Program-made: the position numbers and the translations under genes
Notes under the pieces: model-generated
Database searches by the model: none
What the model saw: only the letters and a program-made list of their open reading frames with translations
What the model was told of the DNA's origin: nothing
Assembly: GCA_020650975.1 (NCBI GenBank)
Contig: JAIPMN010006182.1
Location: forward strand, 3,985-26,937
DNA length: 22,953 nt
DNA from: Apostichopus californicus
Taxonomy: Eukaryota; Echinodermata; Holothuroidea; Aspidochirotida; Stichopodidae
Reading direction: 5' to 3'
Part shown: positions 1 to 22,953 of the stretch, piece after piece
Numbering within the stretch: position 1 is the stretch's first letter
How the letters are laid out: every line of letters begins with the position of its first letter

Positions 1-152
1 TCGCTTCTCGGCCTTTTGGCTAAAATCATGTGTAGTATCTGTTCGAATTCCCTTTTGAGGGGAATGGTGGAGCAAGAGGACTTGGGTTGAGAGCGGATCA
101 GTCGTTCGGTAGTTTGGTTTTCGTGCCCAGGTTCTTTCCTGGGTGACTTTTT
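1..152 (+). ncRNA. U2 snRNA 5' end fused to a non-U2 hairpin body
   Basis: Bases 1-44 match nucleotides 2-45 of metazoan U2 snRNA with two differences (A for G at 24, T for A at 29). They include the stem-loop I region and the branch-point-pairing GTAGTA at 32-37. From base 45 the similarity stops: the usual stem-loops IIa/IIb, the Sm site and stem-loops III/IV are absent. Instead there is a hairpin with ATTCCC (47-52) pairing GGGAAT (60-65), then an unrecognised stretch, then CCCAGG (126-131) pairing CCTGGG (138-143), and a T5 run at 148-152. It could be a U2 retropseudogene chimera, a U2-headed SINE, or a divergent small RNA. snRNA-headed SINEs have been described in other animals. The 5' flank lies outside the window, so a snRNA promoter cannot be judged. 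The U2 identity of the first 44 nt is secure; the nature of the whole unit is not. Confidence 0.6.
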
Positions 153-159
153 CATAAAA

Positions 160-552
160 CGTATCCTTAATATATATACTTTAAGACGATAGAATGGCAA
201 ACTTTGCAGCATAGCTCATAGAAATACGTTCCCGTATGGCTGCTATAATTCTTCTTGCAAAAATGTTTTTTTTTTAGATACCTTGGTCATATTTTTGGTG
301 TAACTGTAAACTGTACAAAGAACAGTATCACACGAATTGATAACGGCAGTAACTGATTTTAGATATATGAGGACATCTCCCCCCCCCCCCCCACCCACAA
401 GCATAGAAGATACATGTTTAGACGTACATTGTACATATTGAGACTATATAAATCAGGGATGTAATTAACACTGAGGGGAGGGATGGGGAGTGTGAACTTC
501 ACATCCTCCGCTTCACTCAACAGAAGCACGTTAAAGCTCTTTAAAGAGAACC
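160..552. other. Non-coding stretch with poly-C tract
   Basis: AT-rich sequence without a recognisable gene. A C-homopolymer interrupted by one A lies at about 379-396. An open minus-strand frame crosses it but depends on the homopolymer and shows no family features. Confidence 0.5.
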
Positions 553-671
553 CGGACACTTTGCACGGTGGCGTAGAAAGCAAGGGAAAGTGTCCGTAAG
601 ACACTATTCACGCAAAGCGGACACTATATCCTAGTAATGAGTGTTCGTAAGACGTACGGACACTCATTACT
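553..671. repeat. Cluster of two perfect inverted repeats
   Basis: CGGACACTTT (553-562) is the exact reverse complement of AAAGTGTCCG (587-596), with a 24-nt loop. AGTAATGAGTGT (633-644) is the exact reverse complement of ACACTCATTACT (660-671), with a 15-nt loop. The short words GTCCGTAAGAC and GTTCGTAAGAC occur next to the two hairpins, which suggests a shared origin. No transposon family was recognised. Confidence 0.6.
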
Positions 672-679
672 GCCACACC

Positions 680-2735
680 TGCACATGGTGGAATAGTACG
701 ACATGTATTTGTACACAGAAAACTCTCCAACACTGCAACATAATTGGTAACCACATAATGTATCATTTTACTGTGCCAAATGACTTTTGTAAACGAACAT
801 GAACTGGGAATAACAGGCGATCCATCATTGGAAATATGACCGGCCTTTCTTTTTATTATTTAAGAAAAATCTTCAAATGTTCTTTTGATCATTTGAACAG
901 ACATTGATGTTGGTGACAGTATACTTGCAACGTAAAGAAGAAAATGAATGTACACCAACCAGTGGATTAATTGGTTTCATTATTCTAAGTGTATTTATTT
1001 TTGAATGCACATAATTGAAAACAATACAAAATTGCACTTTTCTTGTAAATTTAGTTGAAACTACTCAAAAGGAGATGTTTCTCTCTTGGTAAAACCTCTT
1101 GTGAAAGAATAGAGTAAATATTTCTGTATTTTATCTGAAATAAATATTGAAAAAAAAAAACAAGGGAAAAAAAGGTAAAGATATTGATAGCATCTGGTAG
1201 AATAAGCGTTTAAAGTTTAATATTACTTAAATATAGAAACACCAGCATAATATATGGTACCCCCTGGTATAAATCACACAGACTATAGTATGATAATGAA
1301 GAATTAATATACATACAAATCCGTAGAATTTGTGATATTTACACAAATACTACAAATATCGTCCTTTTCACTTTGGGAATAATTCAAGATTTTCCTGTAA
1401 ATAAATAAATGAGTAAATAAATAAATAAATATTTAAATTCACATATGCAGAATCATTAGAAAACAAAACAACCTCCCCCCCCCCCCAAATATTACTAGCA
1501 GAGCGCCATGTTACACAATTAATAATCATAAGAGGACCCATGTATCTGTAAACAATATCTCTAAAATCACATTATACTCGGTTTTAAGTTGTTATTAATA
1601 ACTGAAAACATGTAGCCACCATCACACAACATCACACCATTATAGTAATAGTGCCCTTTTTTCCCCTCCCAATTCCATCAACTCATGCTCAGTAGCACAA
1701 CTTGATATAGAAATAACTGTTACTGTTTATATTGAAGGCTGGAAGTCACTCGTACGTAGGCCTAATAGCACAATAAATACTTGCTCGGTTCTCACTCAAG
1801 AATGATGAACGTGTCCGACTCTCTCGCTAATTTCTTTGGCATGTTTTAAGATATCTTTAACATTAATTAAATAATTAAAGTCAGACAGGAAGACAGTAAT
1901 AAAAACAATAGACTAGATCATTCTCATACCAGCCGATGTAAGAGCTACCTCCCCACCCCCCCCCCCAATTGAAAAGTTCGACATCTTTTTATCTCAATTT
2001 GTGTCAGATAACAAAAACAAAATGTAATACCTTTGTATCTCAGTATCTAATATTCATTTGCAATGTCATTCTTATATTGTATTTCTCTACGGTAGTCACC
2101 ATAAGCCAGTCTTAATCTCCTTGCAAGAAGCACAACCAGCACATCGGCCACTTTTTGACCGATTCCTCCTACATTCTTCTAGTAAATAAAATCGGACTAA
2201 TATATGTTCCATATTTAACCCTGACAATCCAGTATCCATCATCTCAGAATAAAACTTGCCAGATCATTTTTGTATACATAGACAAGTATAAAAAAAAATA
2301 TGGCTTAAATAACCACAATATCACAAAAAAACTCATTTCTTTAATTTGCAAACATTCGAATTCTCTCATACAAAGGAGCATATTATTAAAGTAAGGTGAA
2401 AAGCATTAACTACAGTAGTGTCTTCACAGTATCAAGTAGTACTGTTCGGAGTTTGTAAGACTATGAAAATATGAATATGGTTTATAGAGCTTCAGCTAAG
2501 CCCCTCCCCTTTGACAATCAATCAACCCTCTGATTTTAAACTTAGTCACAACCTAGCATGTTAAATTTATAAAGATGTAAATATTTTTAAGCTCTATGTC
2601 CTTCAATTTCTCAACTTTGACATGACAGTGTATGAGAGCAGTACAGAGGTGTTATCTGACTGGGCTAAGATAATCTCATTCCTCAAAAATTGGTAATTTT
2701 ATGTTATTTCAAAACGGGTGATTTTGCTACGGCAG
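680..2735. other. AT-rich intergenic DNA, no gene seen
   Basis: Contains only simple sequence: a TAAA-type run at about 1402-1432 and poly-C tracts near 1475-1487 and 1950-1966. Short open frames here lack codon bias, splice signals or family motifs. Confidence 0.5.
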
Positions 2736-2837
2736 TTAGTAAAAGGCTGAAATCATTACGTCTGGCCTAGCGTATAATGAAGTTACATTAGCCTACGCAC
2801 AGACCTTACTAGGTCTTACTCTTAACACCTAACATTA
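2736..2837 (+). repeat. Dispersed repeat, copy 1 (second copy at 9154-9249)
   Basis: About 100 bp starting at TTAGTAAAAGG and ending at AACACCTAACAT are shared in the same orientation with 9154-9249. The central part, from ACGTCTGGCCTAG through AGACCTTACTAGGTCTTA, is nearly identical. It contains the small hairpin AGACCT-tact-AGGTCT. Copy 1 has a short insertion before CTTAACACC. The family is not recognised; the small size and sharp edges suggest a SINE or MITE fragment. Confidence 0.65.
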
Positions 2838-3299
2838 AAATAAACAAAATGTGTTGCAAGAATTTGACTTGAATTACACAGTAATTTCAAAATAACTTGG
2901 TGTTTATTAGACTTCAAATCTCACGTCACAGTGCATCCATCTTAAAGTAGCTTTTCCCCTCGAAATTGATCAATATTTCAATGCTAGTCCATAGTAGAAT
3001 CCTATAACAACGTAACTCATTAGCAAAAGTAGAAAGCGCGGTCATTTTCAAAGTTGCATGTACAAGTGTTTAACACTAATCATGAAAAGTGTCCAGCCAA
3101 TGAATTGCTGAGGAATTGAATCATATACATTGATTAATAGTTCAATTACAGTTTAGTCAGTGAAAAAAAATCTAATAGAATGTCTTTGTTTGAATAATTG
3201 CAGTCTTATTCTAAGAAATACTCAAATGTTTGGAAAACTTTCCGACCAAACTCAAGAAAGGAGCTTTAAACATCCTTTAACTGTTCTATTATAAATGTA
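2838..3299. other. No gene seen
   Basis: AT-rich single-copy-looking sequence with no recognisable coding or structural feature. Confidence 0.5.
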
Positions 3300-3838
3300 C
3301 AGCCTGCAAACGTAAGTTACAGTCTGCACAATTGTAGGTTGCAGCCTGTGCACATAGGTACATCCTAGTGCGCACATAGAGCCTGCGCATGTAGGTACAT
3401 CCTAGTGCGCATGTAAGTTACAGCCTGCGGACGTAAGTTACAGTCTGCACAATTGTAGGTTGCAGCCTGTGCATATAGGTACAGCCTAGGGCGCACATAG
3501 AGCCTGCGCATGTAGGTACAGCCTAGTGGGCACGTAGGTAACAGGCAGTGCACACGTAGCAACAGCCTAGTGCGCACATAGAGCCTGCGCATGTAGGTAC
3601 AGCCTAGTGTGCATGTAGGTTACAGGCAGTGCGCACGTAGGAACAGCCTAGTGTGCACATAGAGCCTGCGCATGTAGGTACAGCCTAGTGCGCACATAGA
3701 GCCTGCGCATGTAGGTAGAGCCTAGTGTGCATGTAGGTTACAGGCAGTGCGCACATAGCAACAGCCTAGTGCGCATGTAAGTAACAGCCTACGCACGCAG
3801 GAACAGCCTGCACAAATACAGCCTGTACAGATGCAGTA
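3300..3838. repeat. Minisatellite array of about 20-bp units
   Basis: More than 20 degenerate units of the type ACAGCCTAGTGCGCACGTAG alternate with GCCTGCGCATGTAGGTAC. There is higher-order structure: the block starting GTTACAGTCTGCACAATTG occurs at 3316 and again at 3437, a 121-bp spacing, while the right half uses a different, shorter superunit. The units contain alternating purine-pyrimidine words (GTGCGCACAT, GCGCATGTA), a composition that can favour Z-DNA. Open frames across it only reflect the periodicity. Confidence 0.9.
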
Positions 3839-4789
3839 TGCAGTATTGTCACTAAACTAGCAACCTCATCTGTTTCCATCAAGTTAATTCACATTTCCTC
3901 CCAATTTTATTTTGATCTGGGCAATAAACACATCATTTTGTCAAACGTTTTTGGCCTCTGCTCTCCTACATGATAGCATGTTGTCCTACATTCATTATCA
4001 TTACACGTCCCATGGGAAGGAACTTTTGGTGCGGTTATTCAAGATCCTGAATCACTTATTGTTTAAATATAATTTGTTAATACATTCTTCAGAGTACATC
4101 TACAAATGTTAGAAACCTTTTCTTATGACAACAGTGGTATCCCTAAATTATGATCTGAAAACTCGATGACTATCAGTAAATACTTTAAAGCTAGATGGCT
4201 TTAGGTTAAAATTTGACAGATCTGCAAATAGAAAAGTCATCATTGCGACATTTTTGAGGCACTGTGGTATTAAAGTGCATCAACTCCAAGCTTTCATTAC
4301 TGATCATGGACTACATGGGTCCAAGACAAAACATCATCCCGGCCGGTAATATAATTGTGACGTAGTTTTTTAGTTTTGTTCTCAATCTCTTGACTAGCTC
4401 AGTGTTCGATTCCCCAGTGGCATATATGCAATATGACATTCTGCCATATTAAGGTTCATATAGGTTTCCTAGAAAACTTAAAGATTTTAGCGGGATTTGA
4501 TATATATAAATATATAAGATCATGAATATGCAAAAACCAAAAATTGACTACACAAACATGGCTATAATAGTTATCACGTTTTAGACTTGATAGTATTACA
4601 GATTGCCATATACCCACTGAAAGTCATTTTTTTAAATTTCTTTTAATGAATGCTTGTGAAGATTTCTATACTGCAGCAAAAACAAAATACTTGAATGATA
4701 CAATGCCTTTCATGTTTAGTTGTTTATGATATCATTCTCTCAAAATGCTGTTGTAGACTGTTTTTCTATATAATTAAAAATCTCTTCTT
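3839..4789. other. No gene seen
   Basis: AT-rich sequence; a short plus-strand open frame at 3912-4112 has no recognisable motif. Confidence 0.45.
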
Positions 4790-5045
4790 CCCCTGTTGCT
4801 TTCTTCTATCCATCCCTTGTCTACTAATCCCCTTACATCTATCTTTTTGTGTTCACCCTGCTTATTAACCTGTCTGTATTCTGTGCGTGTTTTATTCCCT
4901 TCTGTTAAGTACTGTTACTTGTCATTTAGCCTCTGAAGAAGATCCTGCTAGGATCGAAACGTCAGGCCAACTTACTTTTACACATTCTCTTACACAGGCT
5001 CTCTAGATAGTGGATAAGCAGTTTGCTAACAGTTTTATTTTACTT
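4790..5045 (+). repeat. Retroelement-like untranslated segment with hammerhead-like motif
   Basis: The core at 4929-4967 reads GCCT, CTGAAGA, A, GATCCT-gct-AGGATC, GAAAC, GTC, AGGC. The outer GCCT/AGGC and the inner six-base arms are perfect complements around CTGANGA and GAAA blocks, as in a hammerhead ribozyme. There is one extra A before stem II and almost no stem III. I associate this motif style with Penelope-like retroelement ends, from memory. Flanking sequence is pyrimidine-rich to the left and ends near TTTTATTTTACTTT. The edges are estimates. Confidence 0.35.
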
Positions 5046-6302
5046 TAATTAACAATCAATCTAGCTTACAGTACTTTCAAATTCTGGTTGTAAAATGTAC
5101 ACAATACTGTGAAATGTTAATGCTATAACTGACAAATGTCCTGATATTTTAAAGAAATAATATAAATGGAGTAGGTTCCAAAATCTGGGAGAGACACAAA
5201 AACAAATGGAAATATTAACAAAAATACTAATTCAATAATACCTGCTTATACTCACTAAAGTGGTTTTAAAACTAACCTTTTAAAGGTTAAAACACCAGTG
5301 CACCTTTATTACCTCCCGCATATAGTTATATCAAAGTGTTTTAATGTACATTACATGTTCAACCTGGTTAGCCCCCGCTTGGTTTATACCCCGAATAAAA
5401 TCGACGACAGTACGAGTACCTCGTGATCAGCGACGTAGCCAAAGCTCTCTTCCTTATGTTACTCGAGCAGAAGTTACACTTACCCGTGTGAATTTATTGT
5501 GTGGACATCCCCTGGGGTAAGATAAGGAAGACAGCTTAGGTTACTTCATAGATCATGTGATACTTGGGAAAATTGCTCTGTTTTTTCAAGGGCAGACCAG
5601 GTCGAACTTGTAATGTACGAATAAAACCTCTGATTCTGACCAAGTGGATTGTCAAATTGGTACTCTTTTATGTAAACAAAACTTACCTCTGGGTATCTGA
5701 TCTGGGAACAAAACTGACATATCTTGGGGGAGACTATAGAGCATCTGAAAAGTCAGTGCTATAACTTCTGTTTTGCATCACAAGCAAATTTCAAAGACGA
5801 TTGCATCTTAACTCTGTCAAAAACAGCAAATATATATCAGCAGATTGTCACCTCCGGCTACCAGAAAGAAACAAATGATCTAGGCAAACCTCTCTAAGGA
5901 TGAACAACATCTCCATCAAAATCTCAAGTATCTGACAAATCAACTCTTTACGATGCTGATGTCACCTGGGCGCTCTCTCCCCAGCCACTTCAGGAATAGC
6001 AGCTTTAAATTTGTCAATTGTCAGCTGATACATCAAGTCCGGCCCAAAAATTTGGTGGGGTATTCTTAACTGTACCACCTATACATATCATGTGATTTTA
6101 ATCCAAGGTATACTTTTGCCTAAAAACCTGAATAAACAAGCTTTGATATTGGTCTACTGGTCTCGAAAGAAATTAACTCTAAGCCTTTGTCTCTACCTAA
6201 AATTTTGACTCTGATCGAGGAGTTAATTATTAATTAATTAATTAATTAATTTTGAACATTTTATGGAATAAAATTTATTTCTTGAATATTGTCAGTTTTC
6301 AA
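5046..6302. other. No gene seen; TAAT microsatellite
   Basis: Contains an ATTA/TAAT tandem run at about 6223-6252. An AATAAA on the minus strand at 6274-6279 could serve as a poly(A) signal for a minus-strand transcript, but no transcript support can be seen here. Confidence 0.4.
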
Positions 6303-6596
6303 TCATATGACTGTTTCAATGAAATTTTTGAAATTGGGTTCGTTCTTTATTCTCTTTGACCGATACATGATACCATGAGCATTTGTAAGCCCAATTGAAA
6401 TAGTATGGAAGGGGATACCCTTGACTCCCCAGTTGTAAGTTTCTTCTCTCCAAAACCGTTTAAGACACTTAATTTCATATATATTGCAGTATACCATAAA
6501 CCCTCTTCCATAATTTAATGGACCCAGTAGGTGCAAGCATTTGAAAATCCACCCTTTAGTAAGATCCACTGCGGTCATTTTTTCACCACTGCCCAC
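6303..6596 (-). CDS. Unidentified 98-codon minus-strand ORF
   Basis: The open frame of 97 residues plus stop begins at a GTG; the first ATG is codon 7. It is rich in aromatic and basic residues (for example NYGRGFMVYCNIYE and KCLKRFWREETYNWG), which is less random-looking than most short frames here. No family is recognised and there is no strong splice acceptor or donor at its edges. It lies about 780 bp downstream of the KCNQ1 stop on the same strand, followed by AATAAA at 6274-6279, so it could sit in a long 3' UTR. Alternatives are a transposon fragment or chance. Codon third positions show no strong GC bias, unlike KCNQ1 exon at 16974-17310. Confidence 0.2.
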   Translation of the reverse strand: MGSGEKMTAVDLTKGWIFKCLHLLGPLNYGRGFMVYCNIYEIKCLKRFWREETYNWGVKGIPFHTISIGLTNAHGIMYRSKRIKNEPNFKNFIETVI

Positions 6597-6599
6597 TTC

Positions 6600-7088
6600 T
6601 TCACCTTTCGAGGTTTAAAATTAGTCTGGAAGGTTAGCCTGTGCGTTACGTAATCAATTTGCCAAGCCTAACAAAGGAATCGAGCATGGAAAAGTCACTT
6701 TCACAGCTTCAAATTCCCGCGATCTACCGCGAGAGCCTATTAAAATGCCCGAGGCAGGTAAGATGTTATGACAGTGGTAAAAAGGGGCATCTCCAAATGA
6801 GGTTCTCTATAGATTCCTTAATTCTCTTAAAAATCCAACTTCCATCAATTTCTATCAGCGCTTCCAGGATACCAAGATCACAGGAACCCCTGAGTAAAAC
6901 ATGACCAGCAAATCCTGATGAAGGTTACTTTTACAAAAAGTGAAACTCACATCTATATTCAACAGTCATGACCATCCCTTCCCCCCCCCCCAGGATGGTA
7001 TGAAAGGGGGGGTTCGTCCATGTCATGATCCCTGCAGATTTCTTCTCAATTTATCTCCACAAATTGAAGCCCATGCATCCACCACAAA
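6600..7088. other. No gene seen
   Basis: Contains a poly-C run near 6978-6990. A plus-strand open frame at 6641-6904 has no recognisable motif, and another at 6940-7254 is mostly SINE sequence. Confidence 0.4.
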
Positions 7089-7341
7089 GTATGTATGTAT
7101 GAATGTATGTATGTATTTTAGATCCTCCTGCAAGCAGGAACTCGCGAAGAAGCCATCATTGGCTAATCAAAGCCGCAAGCTGACCGAAGTCAGTCTCTTA
7201 CATTCATATTTAACGTCCATGATTATGAATTGTCAATTGTCAACAACTCTGTAACTGGACGACATACATTGATCTTGGAGTGACTCGAACCGGGGACCTT
7301 ATGATTGAAAGGCACCGGCGTTTAAACTGAGCTAACACTCC
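7089..7341 (-). mobile_element. tRNA-derived SINE, copy 1
   Basis: Read on the minus strand it has a tRNA-like head (GGAGTGTTAGCTCAG... with B-box-like GGTTCGAGTC and a 3' CACTCC that pairs with the 5' GGAGTG). It continues into a body containing GTTGACAATTGACAATTCAT, then GCTTGCAGGAGGATCTAAAA, then an (ATAC)n tail. It shares this plan with copies at 8573-8796 and 21271-21520. It lies 35 bp past the KCNQ1 stop in the same orientation, so it probably forms part of the 3' UTR. The head is too decayed in its T-stem to be a functional tRNA gene. Confidence 0.88.
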
Positions 7342-7376
7342 AAACTGACCTTTGTTAATGGTTCAGTCTTACTGTA

Positions 7377-20863
<13,487 letters not shown>

Positions 20864-20925
20864 CTGTTGAGAAAAAAAAAAGAAAAAAAAAAGGGAAAAA
20901 CGTAAGTTCAAGGTGACACAATTAA

Positions 20926-21249
20926 CCCAACCATCATGATTGATCTATGTGATAGAAATAATTGTCATCAACAACTACCCCCGTTCCCTCCTCATCCAAC
21001 CCTCCAGCCAAGAAACACACACACACCCAACCAACATGATTGATCTATGTGATAGAAATAATTGTCATCAACAACTACCCCCTCCCCCTCCTCATCCCAC
21101 CCTCCAGCCAAGAAACACATACCCGACCACCATGATTGATCTATGTGATAGAGATCACTGTCATCAACAACTACCCTCTCACCCCTCCTCTTCCAACCCT
21201 CCAGCCAAGAGACACACACCCGACCATCATCATTGTCTACGTGATAGCT
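20926..21249. repeat. Tandem array of a 96-100 bp unit, 3.3 copies
   Basis: Units beginning CCCAACCATCATGATTGATC start at 20926, 21026, 21122 and 21219 (partial). Each contains ATGTGATAGA, CATCAACAACTACCC and CCTCCAGCCAAGA. The array begins 62 bp upstream of the KCNQ1 exon and runs up to the SINE at 21271. Confidence 0.92.
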
Positions 21250-21270
21250 CAGTGTGTTAGCTCATAGCTA

Positions 21271-21520
21271 GGAGTGCTAGCTCAGTGGTTAACGCCGGTG
21301 CCTTTCAATCATAAGGTCCCGAGATCTCGTCACTCCAAGATTAATGTATGTCGTCCAGTTACAGAGTTGTTGACAATTGACAATTCATTATCATGGACGT
21401 TAAATATGAATCTAAGAGACTGACTTCGGTCAGCTTGCGGCTTTGATAAGCCAATGATGGCTTCTTCATGAGTTAATTCCTGCTTGCAGGAGGATCTAAA
21501 ATACATACATACATACATAC
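21271..21520 (+). mobile_element. tRNA-derived SINE, copy 3
   Basis: The most complete plus-strand copy: head GGAGTGCTAGCTCAGTGG, body, GGAGGATCTAAAA, then a clean (ATAC)n tail. The T-loop region has drifted (GAGATCTCGTCACTCC). Just upstream, GCTCAGTGTGTTAGCTCATAGC looks like a partial head duplication. Confidence 0.9.
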
Positions 21521-22953
21521 TTGTACTCACGCCATGAGCCTTTACTATAGACCAAAATTGTCAGTTGTAAATACTTTCTGAAAAAGACAACCAAAATTGG
21601 GACACCTTTGTTTGTACACCTTTTTTTTACCAGTCCATTAAAGGTGTCATGCCAACTCAAGACGTTTGTTTGGTCAGTGCAGCTTGTCTGGACGATCAGA
21701 ATTCTGACATTGTTAATGCTATACTCCGAAACATTAAACAAAATGTCAATTACCGAGCGGCTAATGAACTTTGATATACCCTGCTTTATCTTTCTTCTGT
21801 TTTGAATAGGTCATACTGGTGATGACAACTTTAACATGTAAGTTCGATAATTCCAAATTTCTGATATATTTCTGATGAAAATAGGGCATTCAAACATTTA
21901 CATATTAGAAGCAACTGAACTGGACTGCATCAATTACAAACATTAACAAAATAACTGAGAAAACAAACCTGATCCCATTGGTAATTAATAATTTACATAT
22001 TATATATATATATATATATGGTACTGTTAATTAAATAATTCCTTCATTGTTATTGCTTCAGTGAATTCACTAGTATATCTAGTGTATATTCCTCAACATA
22101 TCCCCTGGGTGTGTAAGCTTGCATAACTTTAGAGTCCACGCAATAACATGTCTACTCTTTATGTCACGCTAATCGGATTGGATCACTTGTAGGATCCAGC
22201 ACATCTCAGACCGTGAAATTATGTACAGTTTTAAAGTTAAATTGGTACTTTTATTTATATATCGGTCAGTCTGTAACCCTAGAAAATTACTGTTCAATTT
22301 CCATATCTTGGTGTCCATGTTACACCAAACAATTTTGACATATATATTTCTAAGTTGACCTTAATTTTCTTACATGTGAGAAAAACAAAATTGCAAATTT
22401 AGACATATTTTTTTTATTTCATAGCAATTATGAAGGAAGTTCCTCTTGTAATGCAACTTCTTTAATCTGCTCTGACGCATTTTAATAAAAGGTAAAATAT
22501 TGACCCAAAAGATGGGGCACATTGCTGATGCAGTTTCCATGCCAATATTTTTTTCTCTGGCACTTAAAGCATATATAAAATATATTATATATATTTCACA
22601 GCTATAGCTTTATTTATTTAGTTATTGTACTATTGTTTTGCTTTTTGATAGAAACATGATAGAATTTTCACTTTGAATACATTATGACAACACTATTATG
22701 GCAATTATGAATGCATATGCACATAATTATTTCCTGGTTGTGAATTTCTAGCTTATTCAATAGTTTCCCAAAATATTCCAAATTCAGCACAAAAAACAGG
22801 TTGTACTTATATTTTAATTAATTTTCTTATTTCTATTTTATTTATTTTTTTATATTTTTATATTTTACTAATTTTTTATACAGCTTCATAAAGCTTATCT
22901 CGATTGTATAACATAGTCTAGACATTATGTTATTGACTGTGAGCTGTATCTAT
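21521..22953. other. No gene seen; AT-rich
   Basis: Contains a (TA)n run at 21998-22019. The KCNQ1 pore exon, expected upstream of 20863 on the minus strand, was looked for and not found here, so the intron probably runs past the window end. Confidence 0.5.

Noticed and set aside
3365-3592. Arg/Leu/Tyr-rich repeat protein frame
   Set aside because: It is only the periodic minisatellite read in one frame.
20926-21249. CRISPR-like array
   Set aside because: The unit is a contiguous 96-100 bp tandem repeat without repeat-spacer alternation, in an animal genome.
20864-22953. KCNQ1 pore exon (GYGD filter)
   Set aside because: Looked for on the minus strand and not found; the upstream intron appears to extend beyond the window.

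Overview
This looks like nuclear DNA from an animal. It is AT-rich, with short exons, GT-AG introns, tRNA-type SINEs, hAT-like MITEs, a LINE tail, minisatellites and many homopolymer runs. No bacterial or viral gene organisation is visible. One host gene is recognisable: a KCNQ1-type (Kv7.1) voltage-gated potassium channel on the minus strand. The repeat mix suggests a marine invertebrate deuterostome, with an echinoderm such as a sea cucumber as my best guess. The species assignment is a guess.

Layout. Positions 1-152 carry the first 44 nt of U2 snRNA (window base 1 is U2 nt 2) joined to a non-U2 body with two hairpins and a T-run. Positions 160-7376 hold no recognised gene. They contain a two-hairpin cluster (553-671), one copy of a dispersed repeat (2736-2837), a 540-bp minisatellite (3300-3838), a Penelope-like repeat motif (about 4790-5045), an unidentified 98-codon ORF (6303-6596) and a tRNA-SINE (7089-7341). 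From 7377 to 20863 the minus strand carries seven consecutive KCNQ1 exons, from just after the pore (S6 end, GILGSG) to the stop codon. Joined, they give 340 codons plus stop, and every junction is in phase. The transmembrane and pore exons would lie beyond 22953, upstream on the minus strand.

The six introns hold most of the mobile DNA: a SINE ending 51 bp from an exon, two copies of a TTAA-flanked non-autonomous DNA element, two clear hAT-type MITEs with 8-bp target duplications plus a diverged third, a LINE 3' end, a second LINE-like tail, and an (AT)n run next to a perfect 16-bp inverted repeat. Two tandem arrays flank the first exon in the window. Beyond 21520 only AT-rich sequence without recognised features is seen.

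The exons together encode the cytoplasmic C-terminus: helix A with a calmodulin-binding IQ motif, the A-B linker, helix B, helix C and the helix D coiled coil that drives tetramer assembly.
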